From Limnohabitans sp. Rim8 (GTDB taxonomy: Bacteria > Pseudomonadota > Gammaproteobacteria > Burkholderiales > Burkholderiaceae_C): a stretch of 56,865 bases of DNA. The stretch covers positions 1 through 56,865 of the forward strand of contig CAMDKK010000021.1 of NCBI GenBank assembly GCA_945901045.1, written 5' to 3'. This document shows, one piece after another, positions 38,470 to 45,988 of this stretch; position 1 is the first letter of the stretch; each line of letters opens with the position of its first letter. The notes beneath the pieces are model-generated. The model was not told where the DNA came from, did no database searches, and saw only the letters and a program-made list of their open reading frames with translations. The translations under genes and the position numbers were made by a program.

Positions 38470-39473
38470 CCAAACCCGTTTTTACTTTTTTCAATAACAA
38501 AGGTGGTGTCGGAAAAACCACTTTGGTCTATCACATCGCGCACATGTTTGCGCTGATGGGTGTAAGCGTCTTGGCAGTCGATTGCGATCCACAGGCGAAC
38601 CTCAGTGCTGCATTTTTGCGAGATGAAGCACTCCAAGAGCTTTGGGACGACGCAGCGTGCGCTCAAACCATTTACCGCGCTGTGCGACCGATGGTTAGAA
38701 AAGGCGATTACGTTTCTCCAAAATTACTTGAGATCACACCGAATTTACACCTGATTGCTGGAGACTTGGGTCTGTCTTCGTTTGAAGATCAATTGTCTGA
38801 GCAATGGAGCAATGCCAATTCTGACAACCTAGACACCTATGGGCGGGCATTTGATATCTTGACCGCGTTTTGGCGCTGCGCCCAAGAAGCGGCCACAAAC
38901 TGCCAAGCTGAGATCATCATCTTCGATATAGGGCCGAATTTGGGAGCTATCAATCGATCTGTTTTGTTGGGCACTGACCACGTCATAGTTCCGTTGGGTG
39001 CAGATTTATTTTCTTTGCGCGGCTTGCAAAACATAGGACCTGCTTTGCGTGAGTGGCATCGCTCTTGGGAAACCCGCAGTACCAAGCCGTTCAGTGACTA
39101 CGACTTACCTAAAGGCGATATGCATGTTCTGGGCTATGTCGCCATGCAGCACCAAGAGCGCCTGTACCGTCCAGTCCAAGCCTACAAACAGTGGGTAGAC
39201 CGCATTCCTTCTGATTACCGCAGGTACATTGAAGAAGTTTCAACAGACGATGTACCAAAAATTGAAGATGATCCCTTTGCACTGGCGCTACTACGCCACT
39301 ACAAAAGCATTATCCCCATCGGACAAGAGGCCCGTAAACCCATTTTTTCTTTGAAAACCGCAGATGGCGTGAGTGGTTCGCAAATGGCTACTGTTAAAGC
39401 AGCTTATGACGACTTTCAAAGCCTTGCATTTCAAATATTGGCCAAATCCAATCTCAGTGATCTTGTTTTATGA
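38466..39473 (+). CDS. ParA/MinD-family ATPase, inserted in gat operon
   Basis: A 335-residue deviant Walker-type ATPase. The P-loop is [11 protein letters not shown] (residues 10-20) with the signature lysine; the A' motif is [16 protein letters not shown] and Walker [16 protein letters not shown]. It is longer than typical plasmid ParA, with an extended C-terminal third that includes [20 protein letters not shown] and no helix-turn-helix I can see. No ParB gene or parS-like site is adjacent, so classical partition is unlikely. It overlaps the AlbA_2/GHKL gene by four bases and gatB by four, so it is bound into the operon at both ends. Confidence 0.85.
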   Translation: MTKPVFTFFNNKGGVGKTTLVYHIAHMFALMGVSVLAVDCDPQANLSAAFLRDEALQELWDDAACAQTIYRAVRPMVRKGDYVSPKLLEITPNLHLIAGDLGLSSFEDQLSEQWSNANSDNLDTYGRAFDILTAFWRCAQEAATNCQAEIIIFDIGPNLGAINRSVLLGTDHVIVPLGADLFSLRGLQNIGPALREWHRSWETRSTKPFSDYDLPKGDMHVLGYVAMQHQERLYRPVQAYKQWVDRIPSDYRRYIEEVSTDDVPKIEDDPFALALLRHYKSIIPIGQEARKPIFSLKTADGVSGSQMATVKAAYDDFQSLAFQILAKSNLSDLVL

Positions 39474-40969
39474 CATCCAAACTTGTCCAAGGCTACGAAG
39501 TCGTCATCGGCTTTGAAACGCACACCCAGCTCTCTACACAGAGCAAAATTTTCAGCCGCGCATCGGTGGCGTTTGGCGCCGAGCCCAACACCCAAGCCTG
39601 CGCGGTCGATATGGCTCTGCCAGGCGCCTTGCCGGTGATGAACGTGGGCGCGGTGGAACGCGCCATCGAGTTCGGCTTGGCGGTGAATTCGCACATTGCC
39701 GAACGCAGCATCTTTGCGCGCAAAAACTACTTCTACCCCGACCTGCCCAAGGGCTACCAGATCAGCCAATTTGAGATCCCGGTGGTGCAAGGCGGCGAGG
39801 TGTCGTTCTTCATGGATGAAGGCAAGGAAACCGTGCGCAAAACAGTCCGGCTGGAGCGTGCCCACCTCGAAGAAGACGCGGGCAAATCGCTGCACGAGGA
39901 TTCGAGCTTGGGAGCCTCCACCGGAGATGGCCGGGGCCAATCTGGCATCGACTTGAACCGCGCCGGCACGCCGCTGCTGGAAATCGTGACCCAGCCCGAC
40001 ATGCGCTCCAGCGCCGAAGCTGTGGCCTATGCCAAAGAACTGCACAAGATCGTGACCTGGGTCGGCATCTGCGACGGCAACATGCAAGAAGGCAGTTTCC
40101 GTTGCGACGCCAATGTGTCAGTGCGCAAGCCCGGCGATCCGCTGGGCACGCGCCGCGAGATCAAGAACCTGAACAGTTTCAAGTTCATGCAGCAGGCCAT
40201 CGACTACGAAGTGCGCTGGCAGATCGACCAGATCGAAGACGGCCACGCCATCCAGCAAGCCACGGTGCTGTTCGACCCCGACACGGGCGAGACGCGTGCC
40301 ATGCGCACCAAGGAAGACGCCGCCGACTACCGCTACTTTCCTGATCCGGACCTGCCGCCGCTGGTGATAAGCCGCGACTGGGTCGAGCGCGTGCGCAGCG
40401 AAATGGCTGAGCTGCCCCGCGTGATGGCCGAGCGTTTTGTCAAAGACTACGCACTGCCCGAATACGATGCGACCCAGTTGACGCAAAGCAAAGCCGTTGC
40501 CGCCTACTTTGAGGCCACGGCCAAAGCCTGCGGCCAGGCCAAACTGGCCAGCAACTGGATCATGGGCGAAGTCTCACGCCGCCTGAACGCGAGTGAAATG
40601 GGTATCGAGCAAGCGCCGGTGAGCGCCGCGCAGCTGGCCGCCTTGATCGGCCGCATCAGCGACAACACCATCAGCAACAACGCGGCGCGCCAGGTGTTTG
40701 AAGGCCTTTGGAACAAAGAAGGCCCCTCTGGTAGCGAGGGCGATGTCGACGCCCTCATCGAAGCCAAAGGCCTCAAGCAGATGAACGACACCGGCGAGCT
40801 GGAAAAAATCATCGACGATGTGCTTGCCGCCAACCCCAAGAACGTGGAAGAGTTCAAGGCGGGCAACACCAAAGCACTGAACGGCCTGGTCGGCCCGATC
40901 ATGAAGGCCAGCAAAGGCAAGGCCAATCCAGGTCAGGTGAATGCGCTGTTGATGAAGAAGCTGAGGTAA
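39470..40969 (+). CDS. gatB: Asp-tRNA(Asn)/Glu-tRNA(Gln) amidotransferase subunit B
   Basis: GatB binds tRNA, phosphorylates the misacylated residue and amidates it. The 499-residue product shows the cradle-domain signatures [20 protein letters not shown] and [20 protein letters not shown], the family pattern [20 protein letters not shown], and the C-terminal YqeY-like tail ending [20 protein letters not shown]. It starts inside the stop of the ParA-like gene (ATGA) with no clear ribosome binding site, so it now depends on coupling to the inserted cassette. Confidence 0.97.
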   Translation: MTSKLVQGYEVVIGFETHTQLSTQSKIFSRASVAFGAEPNTQACAVDMALPGALPVMNVGAVERAIEFGLAVNSHIAERSIFARKNYFYPDLPKGYQISQFEIPVVQGGEVSFFMDEGKETVRKTVRLERAHLEEDAGKSLHEDSSLGASTGDGRGQSGIDLNRAGTPLLEIVTQPDMRSSAEAVAYAKELHKIVTWVGICDGNMQEGSFRCDANVSVRKPGDPLGTRREIKNLNSFKFMQQAIDYEVRWQIDQIEDGHAIQQATVLFDPDTGETRAMRTKEDAADYRYFPDPDLPPLVISRDWVERVRSEMAELPRVMAERFVKDYALPEYDATQLTQSKAVAAYFEATAKACGQAKLASNWIMGEVSRRLNASEMGIEQAPVSAAQLAALIGRISDNTISNNAARQVFEGLWNKEGPSGSEGDVDALIEAKGLKQMNDTGELEKIIDDVLAANPKNVEEFKAGNTKALNGLVGPIMKASKGKANPGQVNALLMKKLR

Positions 40970-40979
40970 GCGTTAAAAT

Positions 40980-41003
40980 TATGCGCATACCTACATGCGC
41001 ATG
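40980..41003. promoter_or_regulatory. Twin 10-bp palindromes at the ccdA start
   Basis: TATGCGCATA (40980-40989) and CATGCGCATG (40994-41003) share the palindromic core ATGCGCAT, with the cores 14 bases apart. They lie just before the ccdA coding region. Paired palindromes at this place are usual for antitoxin self-repression, so this is a candidate CcdA operator. Confidence 0.5.
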
Positions 41004-41012
41004 CAGATCGCT

Positions 41013-41276
41013 ATGCCCGCCACCTACACTGCCCGTCGCGTGCGCACCAGCGCATCTGGCAAACGCGCGACCAACCTGAGCTTGAGCAGCGATGTGCTTG
41101 ACGCGGCAAAGCACCTCGAAATCAACATTTCGCAGGTCTGCGACAACCACCTGCGTGAAGTGGTGCGCCGCGAACAGGCGCGCAAATGGCGCGAGGATCA
41201 CGCCGATTTCATCGCGGCGTACAACACGACCATCGAGTCTGAAGGCCTGCCACTGGACGAGTGGAAAAGTTTCTGA
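41013..41276 (+). CDS. ccdA: CcdA-family antitoxin
   Basis: The antitoxin of a CcdAB-type module, which normally binds and neutralises the gyrase poison CcdB and represses its own operon. The 87-residue product has a DNA-binding ribbon-helix-helix start (RATNLSLSSDVLDAAKHLEI) and the toxin-binding tail AYNTTIESEGLPLDEWKSF, a strong family mark. ATG 41013 gives the usual start and leaves the twin palindromes upstream; ATG 40995 is also in frame. Its stop overlaps the ccdB start by one base (TGATG). Confidence 0.88.
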   Translation: MPATYTARRVRTSASGKRATNLSLSSDVLDAAKHLEINISQVCDNHLREVVRREQARKWREDHADFIAAYNTTIESEGLPLDEWKSF

Positions 41277-41455
41277 TGGCACGCTTTGACGTCTACGCCA
41301 ACCCTGGCAGTCAAGCAAGCACCACGCCCTACCTGCTGGAAACACCCAAAATGGGCGTGGTCCCAATGCGGGTTCTGAAGTCGCCCGTGACCTCGCTCGC
41401 TCAATTCCAAGACCAGATCACCGCTGCAATGGATTTTCTGTTCCAAGGCTACTGA
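41276..41455 (+). pseudogene. ccdB: CcdB toxin with internal in-frame deletion
   Basis: CcdB is about 100 residues and poisons DNA gyrase. This frame encodes only 59: the normal start MARFDVYANPGSQASTTPYLLE is joined directly to the normal end TPKMGVVPMRVLKSPVTSLA and AMDFLFQGY. About 40 central residues, which form much of the beta core, are missing without a frameshift. The C-terminal helix used for gyrase contact and antitoxin binding remains. It is probably non-toxic, though it might still bind CcdA. Alignment was by eye against remembered family sequences. Confidence 0.75.
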
Positions 41456-41510
41456 CAGGGCCTTCGTGACTTGCATTGCGCTCGCGCTTGAGGTGTTTCG
41501 ACCTTCCAAG

Positions 41511-41740
41511 TCACCGAATCTGCAGCAGCGCCTTGATCTTGTCTTGAACTTCCTGCATCACCTCTTCAGACACCGCGCCTTTCTTTTGGCTTTTCGCACA
41601 CGCCAGTCCAGTAACATGACCTGGTCAGACAAAACCACACTTGGCTTGGCGCTGATTTGAGTCTGGACTTCAAAGGGGTAGCCTTTGATTTGTGTGGGCA
41701 ACTGGCAGCAGATCATCAGCGCCTTATTGACAAGCAATTT
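41511..41740 (-). pseudogene. MazF/PemK toxin remnant, truncated and frameshifted
   Basis: MazF cuts mRNA at specific sites. The minus strand encodes the C-terminal two thirds: NKALMICCQLPTQIKGYPFE, then VVLSDQVMLLDWRVRKAK. The frame is then lost and resumes as KGAVSEEVMQEVQDKIKALL with QIR and a stop at 41511. One lost A in the run opposite 41584-41587 explains the shift. The first 35-40 residues, including the start, are absent. It lies just upstream of the phd gene on the opposite strand, and a possible mazE remnant lies beyond vapC. Apart from this, 41456-41783 shows nothing else. Confidence 0.7.
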
Positions 41741-41783
41741 CAATGTCGTAACATACAAGCATTAAACATTTGGGGTTCCGATC

Positions 41784-42044
41784 ATGTCCATTCACACCGT
41801 ATCCAGCCGCGACTTCACGCGTGACGTGTCCGCTGCCAAACGCGCAGCCGTGGACGGCCCCGTGTTCATCACCGACAGGGGGCGACCTGCATTTGCCTTG
41901 CTAAAGATCGACGACTATTACCGCATGACCGGAAAACTGCCGCCATCCCTCTTAGATGTGATGGATGGCATTGCGGGCGGAGAGCACATCGATTTCGATC
42001 CGCCCCGGCTGAATATCCTGATCCAGGCGGCCTCACTGGATTGA
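41784..42044 (+). CDS. Phd/YefM-family antitoxin
   Basis: An 86-residue antitoxin that should bind DNA through its N-terminal Phd fold and neutralise the toxin with its C-terminal part. Family marks are IHTVSSRDFTRDVSAAKRAA, then GPVFITDRGRPAFALLKIDD and YYRMTG. It is followed nine bases later by a PIN-domain toxin gene with an AGGGAGCC site, a common antitoxin-toxin order. The pair sits between remnants that look like mazF and mazE on the other strand. Confidence 0.88.
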   Translation: MSIHTVSSRDFTRDVSAAKRAAVDGPVFITDRGRPAFALLKIDDYYRMTGKLPPSLLDVMDGIAGGEHIDFDPPRLNILIQAASLD

Positions 42045-42053
42045 GGGAGCCTT

Positions 42054-42467
42054 ATGTTCATCTTGGACACCAACGTCATTTCCGAACTGCGCCAAGGCAA
42101 AACCGCGCAATCCATGGCTGTTCGCCAGTGGGCTTCGACACAACCCAGCAATCAGCTTTTCCTGTCCGCTATCACGCTTTTGGAACTGGAGTTGGGCATT
42201 CAAGCCTTACAGCGTAAAACGCCCCCGCAAGGCAGTGCTTTGCGGGCTTGGCTTACGGGTGTTCGCGCCGCTTTTGCAGGGCGCATTTTGCCGTTTGCGG
42301 AAAACACCGCACCCTTGTGTGCATCTCTGCACATTCCCAATCCACGCTCGGAACGCGACGCGATGATTGCCGCGACCGCCCTTGAGCACAAATTCACCGT
42401 GGTGACGCGCAACGTGTCGGACTTTGAGGCCACAGGTGTTGCGCTGTTGAATCCTTGGTTCGGTTAA
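42054..42467 (+). CDS. vapC: VapC-type PIN-domain toxin
   Basis: A 137-residue PIN-domain ribonuclease toxin; the family cuts tRNA or rRNA. The acidic metal ligands look intact: Asp5 in MFILDTNVIS, Glu44 in ITLLELELGI, Asp102 in NPRSERDAMIAATA, with Asn120 and Asp123 in TRNVSDFEATG. The end LLNPW is common in the subgroup paired with Phd antitoxins. It is intact, unlike the decayed relative at 45681-45930. Confidence 0.9.
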   Translation: MFILDTNVISELRQGKTAQSMAVRQWASTQPSNQLFLSAITLLELELGIQALQRKTPPQGSALRAWLTGVRAAFAGRILPFAENTAPLCASLHIPNPRSERDAMIAATALEHKFTVVTRNVSDFEATGVALLNPWFG

Positions 42468-42479
42468 CAAAAGCCATTC

Positions 42480-42578
42480 TCAAAGGACTTCGTCAACAAC
42501 CGTCACTTCAAAGTCCACGGCATCTTGTGCGTTGCCTTGGGTCATGCCTGCCAACATTTTCTTTGGTTTGTATTCCTG
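42480..42578 (-). pseudogene. Possible MazE antitoxin C-terminal remnant
   Basis: On the minus strand a 32-codon stretch bounded by stops reads QEYKPKKMLAGMTQGNAQDA then VDFEVTVVDEVL. This resembles the MazE C terminus, which has a Leu-rich helix, MTPEN-type turn and a final acidic-tryptophan end. It is in the right orientation to have been followed by the mazF remnant at 41511-41740 before phd-vapC came between. The match is short and judged by eye. The remaining bases up to 42590 show no gene. Confidence 0.45.
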
Positions 42579-42590
42579 TTAGCCCTCACC

Positions 42591-43307
42591 ATGACACACC
42601 CCTGTTTAATTTTGGTTCCCGGCCTGATGTGCGATGCCAGTTCCTGGGCGCCCATGCTGTCCTATTTGGACGGCCATGCAAGCTACACAGTGGTCGATCA
42701 CGGGCAAGCTGATTCGTTCGAAAAAATGGCGTATCAAATTCTGGCTACCGCACCGCCGCAGTTTCATTTGGCGGGTCACTCCATGGGTGGCCGTGTAGCC
42801 CTGCAGGTGGTGCGTTTGGCGCCCGAGCGGGTGCAAGGTTTGGCATTGCTGGGCACAGGCCATCGCCCCAAAGAAGCCGGCGAGGCGGGCGAGAAAGAAG
42901 TGCAAGCTCGTCAAACCTTGCTGGATGTGGCCCGCCAACAAGGCATTCGCGCCATGGCCTTGAATTGGGTGCAGAACATGGTGGCACCTTCACGTTTGAA
43001 AGATGCTGCCTTCATAGAAGACATTGTGCAGATGTTCGAGCGCAAGTCCGAAGCGATTTTCAAATGCCAAATTCATGCCTTGTTGACGCGGCCCGATGCC
43101 ACGCAGGTCTTGCAGCAAGTGCGTGTGCCCACCTTGGTCATGGCCGGTGAATTTGACGGCTGGGCACCGCCATCGCAGCACCAGGCCATGGCCGACTTGA
43201 TTCCCGCACACCCGCTCATCGATGTGATCACCGGTTCCGGCCACATGATGATGATGGAAGCCCCAGAAGCCGTGGCCGAGTGCTTTGTGCGTTGGTTGAA
43301 GGCTTAG
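42591..43307 (+). CDS. Alpha/beta hydrolase
   Basis: A 238-residue alpha/beta hydrolase of unknown substrate. It has the oxyanion segment CLILVPGLMCDASSWAPML, nucleophile Ser64 in LAGHSMGGRVAL, the acid in VMAGEFDGWAPPSQH and the last histidine in GSGHMMMMEAPEAV. The layout fits esterases and lactone hydrolases. ATG 42591 gives the natural start; the frame extends upstream through the mazE-like remnant. It ends 12 bases before the convergent pyrE gene. Confidence 0.85.
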   Translation: MTHPCLILVPGLMCDASSWAPMLSYLDGHASYTVVDHGQADSFEKMAYQILATAPPQFHLAGHSMGGRVALQVVRLAPERVQGLALLGTGHRPKEAGEAGEKEVQARQTLLDVARQQGIRAMALNWVQNMVAPSRLKDAAFIEDIVQMFERKSEAIFKCQIHALLTRPDATQVLQQVRVPTLVMAGEFDGWAPPSQHQAMADLIPAHPLIDVITGSGHMMMMEAPEAVAECFVRWLKA

Positions 43308-43319
43308 CGCCTTGATACC

Positions 43320-44021
43320 TCATTGCACGCCGTAACGCTCCCGGTAAGCTTGCGTGCGGGTCAGGTGCTCGCCCATGTCGTTGCCGGCTTGGGTGTTCAA
43401 AAAAGTCAACAGGTCAGACAACTCGGCAATCGCGCACACCTGCATGCCCAAGGTATTGCGCACGTACTGCACCGCGCTGTAGGGCACGTCTCGGGTGCTG
43501 CCATCGGCTTGTTTTTCGGTGGCCATTTCCTGGCGGTCCAGCGCAATCGCCACCGCGTGGGCCGTGGCACCAGCGGCTTGGATCAAGGCAATCGACTCGC
43601 GGGCAGCCGTGCCTGCGCTCATCACGTCGTCGACAATCAAGACACGCCCTTGGAGCGGTGCGCCCACCAGGCTGCCGCCTTCGCCGTGGTCTTTGGCCTC
43701 TTTGCGGTTGTAGGCAAAGGGCACATTCCGGCCCAAGCGGGCCAACTCGATGGACACAGCCGCACCCAGCGGGATGCCTTTGTAAGCGGGACCAAAAATC
43801 ATGTCGAACTCGATACCACTGGCGACCAACGCTTTTGCATAGAATTGGGCCAGCTTGCCCAACTTGGCGCCGTCGTCAAACAAGCCTGCATTGAAAAAGT
43901 AAGGGCTCAGGCGGCCGGCTTTGGTTTTGAACTCGCCAAAGCGCAGCACGCCCGACGCGATTGCAAATTGCACAAATTCTTGCGCCAGCGCGCTTGTGGC
44001 TGGCGTGTTGCCTGACACCAT
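43320..44021 (-). CDS. pyrE: Orotate phosphoribosyltransferase
   Basis: PyrE joins orotate to phosphoribosyl pyrophosphate in pyrimidine synthesis. The 233-residue product has [20 protein letters not shown], the [20 protein letters not shown] segment, and the PRPP loop [20 protein letters not shown]. Length is a little above the E. coli enzyme, with an extended C terminus. Its ATG lies only 11 bases from the divergent xthA start, so each promoter must lie inside the other gene. Confidence 0.95.
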   Translation of the reverse strand: MVSGNTPATSALAQEFVQFAIASGVLRFGEFKTKAGRLSPYFFNAGLFDDGAKLGKLAQFYAKALVASGIEFDMIFGPAYKGIPLGAAVSIELARLGRNVPFAYNRKEAKDHGEGGSLVGAPLQGRVLIVDDVMSAGTAARESIALIQAAGATAHAVAIALDRQEMATEKQADGSTRDVPYSAVQYVRNTLGMQVCAIAELSDLLTFLNTQAGNDMGEHLTRTQAYRERYGVQ

Positions 44022-44032
44022 GGGGAAATTCC

Positions 44033-44824
44033 TTGTTTAAATTAACCAGCCTGAACCTGAACGGCATTCGCTCTGCCACCACCAAGGGCGTCGAGGCCTG
44101 GATTGCGCAAACCATGCCTGATTGTATTTGCGTCCAAGAAGTCAAAGCCCAAGCCGCTGACATGGCCGGCAAGTTTGAGTCTTTGGCCGGCATGGCCGGG
44201 TACTTTCATTTTGCCGAAAAGAAAGGCTATTCCGGCGTGGGCGTGTATTCGCGCCACGAACCCTCGGATGTGGTGGTGGGTTTTGATGGCGGCGAGTTTG
44301 ACACTGAGGGTCGTTATGTGGAGTTGCGCTTTGACACGCCGCAGCTCAAGCGCTCCATCATCAGCTGCTACTTTCCGAGCGGCTCGTCCGGGCCCGAGCG
44401 GCAAGAGGCGAAGTTCCGTTTTCTGGCGGGCATGGCCCCCCATTTGGCGGCGCTCAAAGCCGAGCGCGACTTTGTGCTGTGCGGTGATGTGAACATTGCC
44501 CACCAGCAGGCGGACTTGAAGAACTGGCGCAGCAACCAAAAAAATAGCGGCTTCTTGCCTGAAGAACGCGCTTGGATGACCGAGCTGACCACCCAGGGCG
44601 GCTTGGTCGATGTGTACCGCCGTCTGCAACCCGAGGCCACCGACGCTTGCTACACCTGGTGGAGCAACCGGGGCCAGGCCTACGCCAACAACGTGGGTTG
44701 GCGCTTGGACTACCACCTGGCGACCCCTGCCTTTGCCGAGAAAGCGCGTGCGGAGTCGATTTACAAAGCGCAGAAATTTTCCGACCACGCGCCCATCACC
44801 ATTGAATACGAGGGCTTGCTGTAA
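44033..44824 (+). CDS. xthA: Exodeoxyribonuclease III
   Basis: ExoIII is the main apurinic-site endonuclease and 3' exonuclease of base-excision repair. The 263-residue product has the family motifs in order: [16 protein letters not shown], the metal-binding glutamate in [10 protein letters not shown], the active region [21 protein letters not shown] and the final histidine in [11 protein letters not shown]. It starts with TTG at 44033 after GGGGAAA; no ATG is in a suitable place because conserved sequence begins at residue 3. It is convergent with the methyltransferase gene. Confidence 0.94.
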   Translation: MFKLTSLNLNGIRSATTKGVEAWIAQTMPDCICVQEVKAQAADMAGKFESLAGMAGYFHFAEKKGYSGVGVYSRHEPSDVVVGFDGGEFDTEGRYVELRFDTPQLKRSIISCYFPSGSSGPERQEAKFRFLAGMAPHLAALKAERDFVLCGDVNIAHQQADLKNWRSNQKNSGFLPEERAWMTELTTQGGLVDVYRRLQPEATDACYTWWSNRGQAYANNVGWRLDYHLATPAFAEKARAESIYKAQKFSDHAPITIEYEGLL

Positions 44825-44830
44825 AGCGCC

Positions 44831-45568
44831 TCAATGCCGGGTGTACGTCAGCATGCGCCCTTTGTAGGCGGCCTGGCTGAGGTGGCCCACACTGGCCTCA
44901 ATGGCGGGGCGGTCCAGCAGCACCTCATCCAGTGCAAAGCCCAGAGCCGCCATGTTGCGGTTGAAGTGCGAGCGGTTGCCCCGGTTCGGGTCCACCACCC
45001 ACACCTCAGCGCCGGGTGCTGCGTGGCTGTCGATGAAATGGGCCAACGTGCCCTGTTCATCGCGCTCATACAAAATATCGCTGCCCACAATCAAATTGAA
45101 TTGACCGGTCAAAGCAATGTCGCTGTTTTGAATCACCGGTTGCGACCCCCATTGCCCATGGCGGTAGTCCATTGGTGCCAGGCCATTCAGGCGCAGGTTT
45201 TCCAATAAAAAACGGGCGGTCTCGGGGTGGCAATCGCTGGCGGTCATGTGGGCGCCGCGCCGGTGCCCAACCAGACTGGACAGGGCCAGGCCGCAGCCGA
45301 TTTCCAAGATGCGCTCGAGGGGATTGACGGGTCTGAGCGCGATGCGCTCGGCCAAGCGAGAGCCCGAGGGCCACAACAAACCAAATATCGGCCAAGTGGC
45401 CGACGAAATACCCAGGTGCAGGGCCAGTCCCAAGGGATCGTGAAACTGTTGTTTGTCCAGCAGCGAGCGGATGACCAAGTCATCGACACCGTCAATGAGG
45501 AAATTCTCTTGCTTGGTTTGGTAGCCAAGGTCGCTGGCTACAGCCGATGGGGGAACGGGAGGGAACAA
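44831..45568 (-). CDS. Class I SAM-dependent methyltransferase (lysine-type, METTL21-like)
   Basis: A 245-residue methyltransferase. Motif I is RILEIGCGLALSSLVG, the acidic residue after strand 2 is in MTASDCHPETARFLLENLRL and motif IV is NLIVGSDILYERDEQG. The N-terminal TWPIFGLLWPSGSRLAERI resembles the methyltransferase 16 family, which modifies protein lysines, but the substrate here is unknown. The frame has no ATG before residue 108; TTG 45568 is the best start seen. It ends six bases from xthA. Confidence 0.78.
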   Translation of the reverse strand: MFPPVPPSAVASDLGYQTKQENFLIDGVDDLVIRSLLDKQQFHDPLGLALHLGISSATWPIFGLLWPSGSRLAERIALRPVNPLERILEIGCGLALSSLVGHRRGAHMTASDCHPETARFLLENLRLNGLAPMDYRHGQWGSQPVIQNSDIALTGQFNLIVGSDILYERDEQGTLAHFIDSHAAPGAEVWVVDPNRGNRSHFNRNMAALGFALDEVLLDRPAIEASVGHLSQAAYKGRMLTYTRH

Positions 45569-45680
45569 AAGAGCAATCGTGTCAGCGCAAGGGCGCTGGA
45601 ATACACGGACTTTACGCTTTAAACGCTTGACCTCTGTCGCGTTGACTCAAAGAAACCCTTTTGCAATTGCTCACCCATGC

Positions 45681-45930
45681 TCACGCATCCCAAGGGTTGA
45701 AAACCGTGACGCCGGCGATGGCAAAGTCGGACGCATTGCACGTGACCACCGTAAAAACCATGCGCGATCGCTGTGGCTGGGGTCTTGGCACCACGCTCAG
45801 ATCGTGGGTTGGCCACATGCAGCGAAGCACACAATGTCGCCGTGATATCGGTGAACGGCAAGATACGGCCAGGGAATGCTTTGCACAAGCCAAACAGCCA
45901 GGTGAATAAGGACCGAGCTGACGCAATGCG
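45681..45930 (-). pseudogene. Decayed VapC-type PIN-domain toxin
   Basis: The minus strand encodes the last half of a relative of the vapC at 42054. It reads LFTWLFGLCKAFPGRILPF, then TATLCASLHVANPRSERGAK and ATAIAHGF; then, after a one-base shift, FTVVTCNASDFAIAGVTVFN and PWDA. A single extra T in the run opposite 45753-45757 explains the shift. The Asp of the SERDA motif is now Gly, and the N-terminal half with the first acidic residues is missing. The rest of 45569-45988 shows no gene. Confidence 0.75.
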
Positions 45931-45988
45931 AGGCTGAATTTTGAAGCGAAAATTCTTCATCTGCTGGATGCTGCGGGGCCCAACTCGC

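Noticed and set aside
38466-39473. Plasmid or chromosome partition ATPase
   Set aside because: There is no ParB gene, no centromere-like repeat, and the gene is locked in the gat operon with an AlbA_2/GHKL partner.
37252-39473. Integrated phage or transposon as the carrier of the cassette
   Set aside because: No integrase, transposase, terminal inverted repeats or target duplication are seen at the edges.
42054-45930. Composite element bounded by the two vapC sequences
   Set aside because: The two copies are in opposite orientation and flank ordinary housekeeping genes (pyrE, xthA); no mobility genes lie between.
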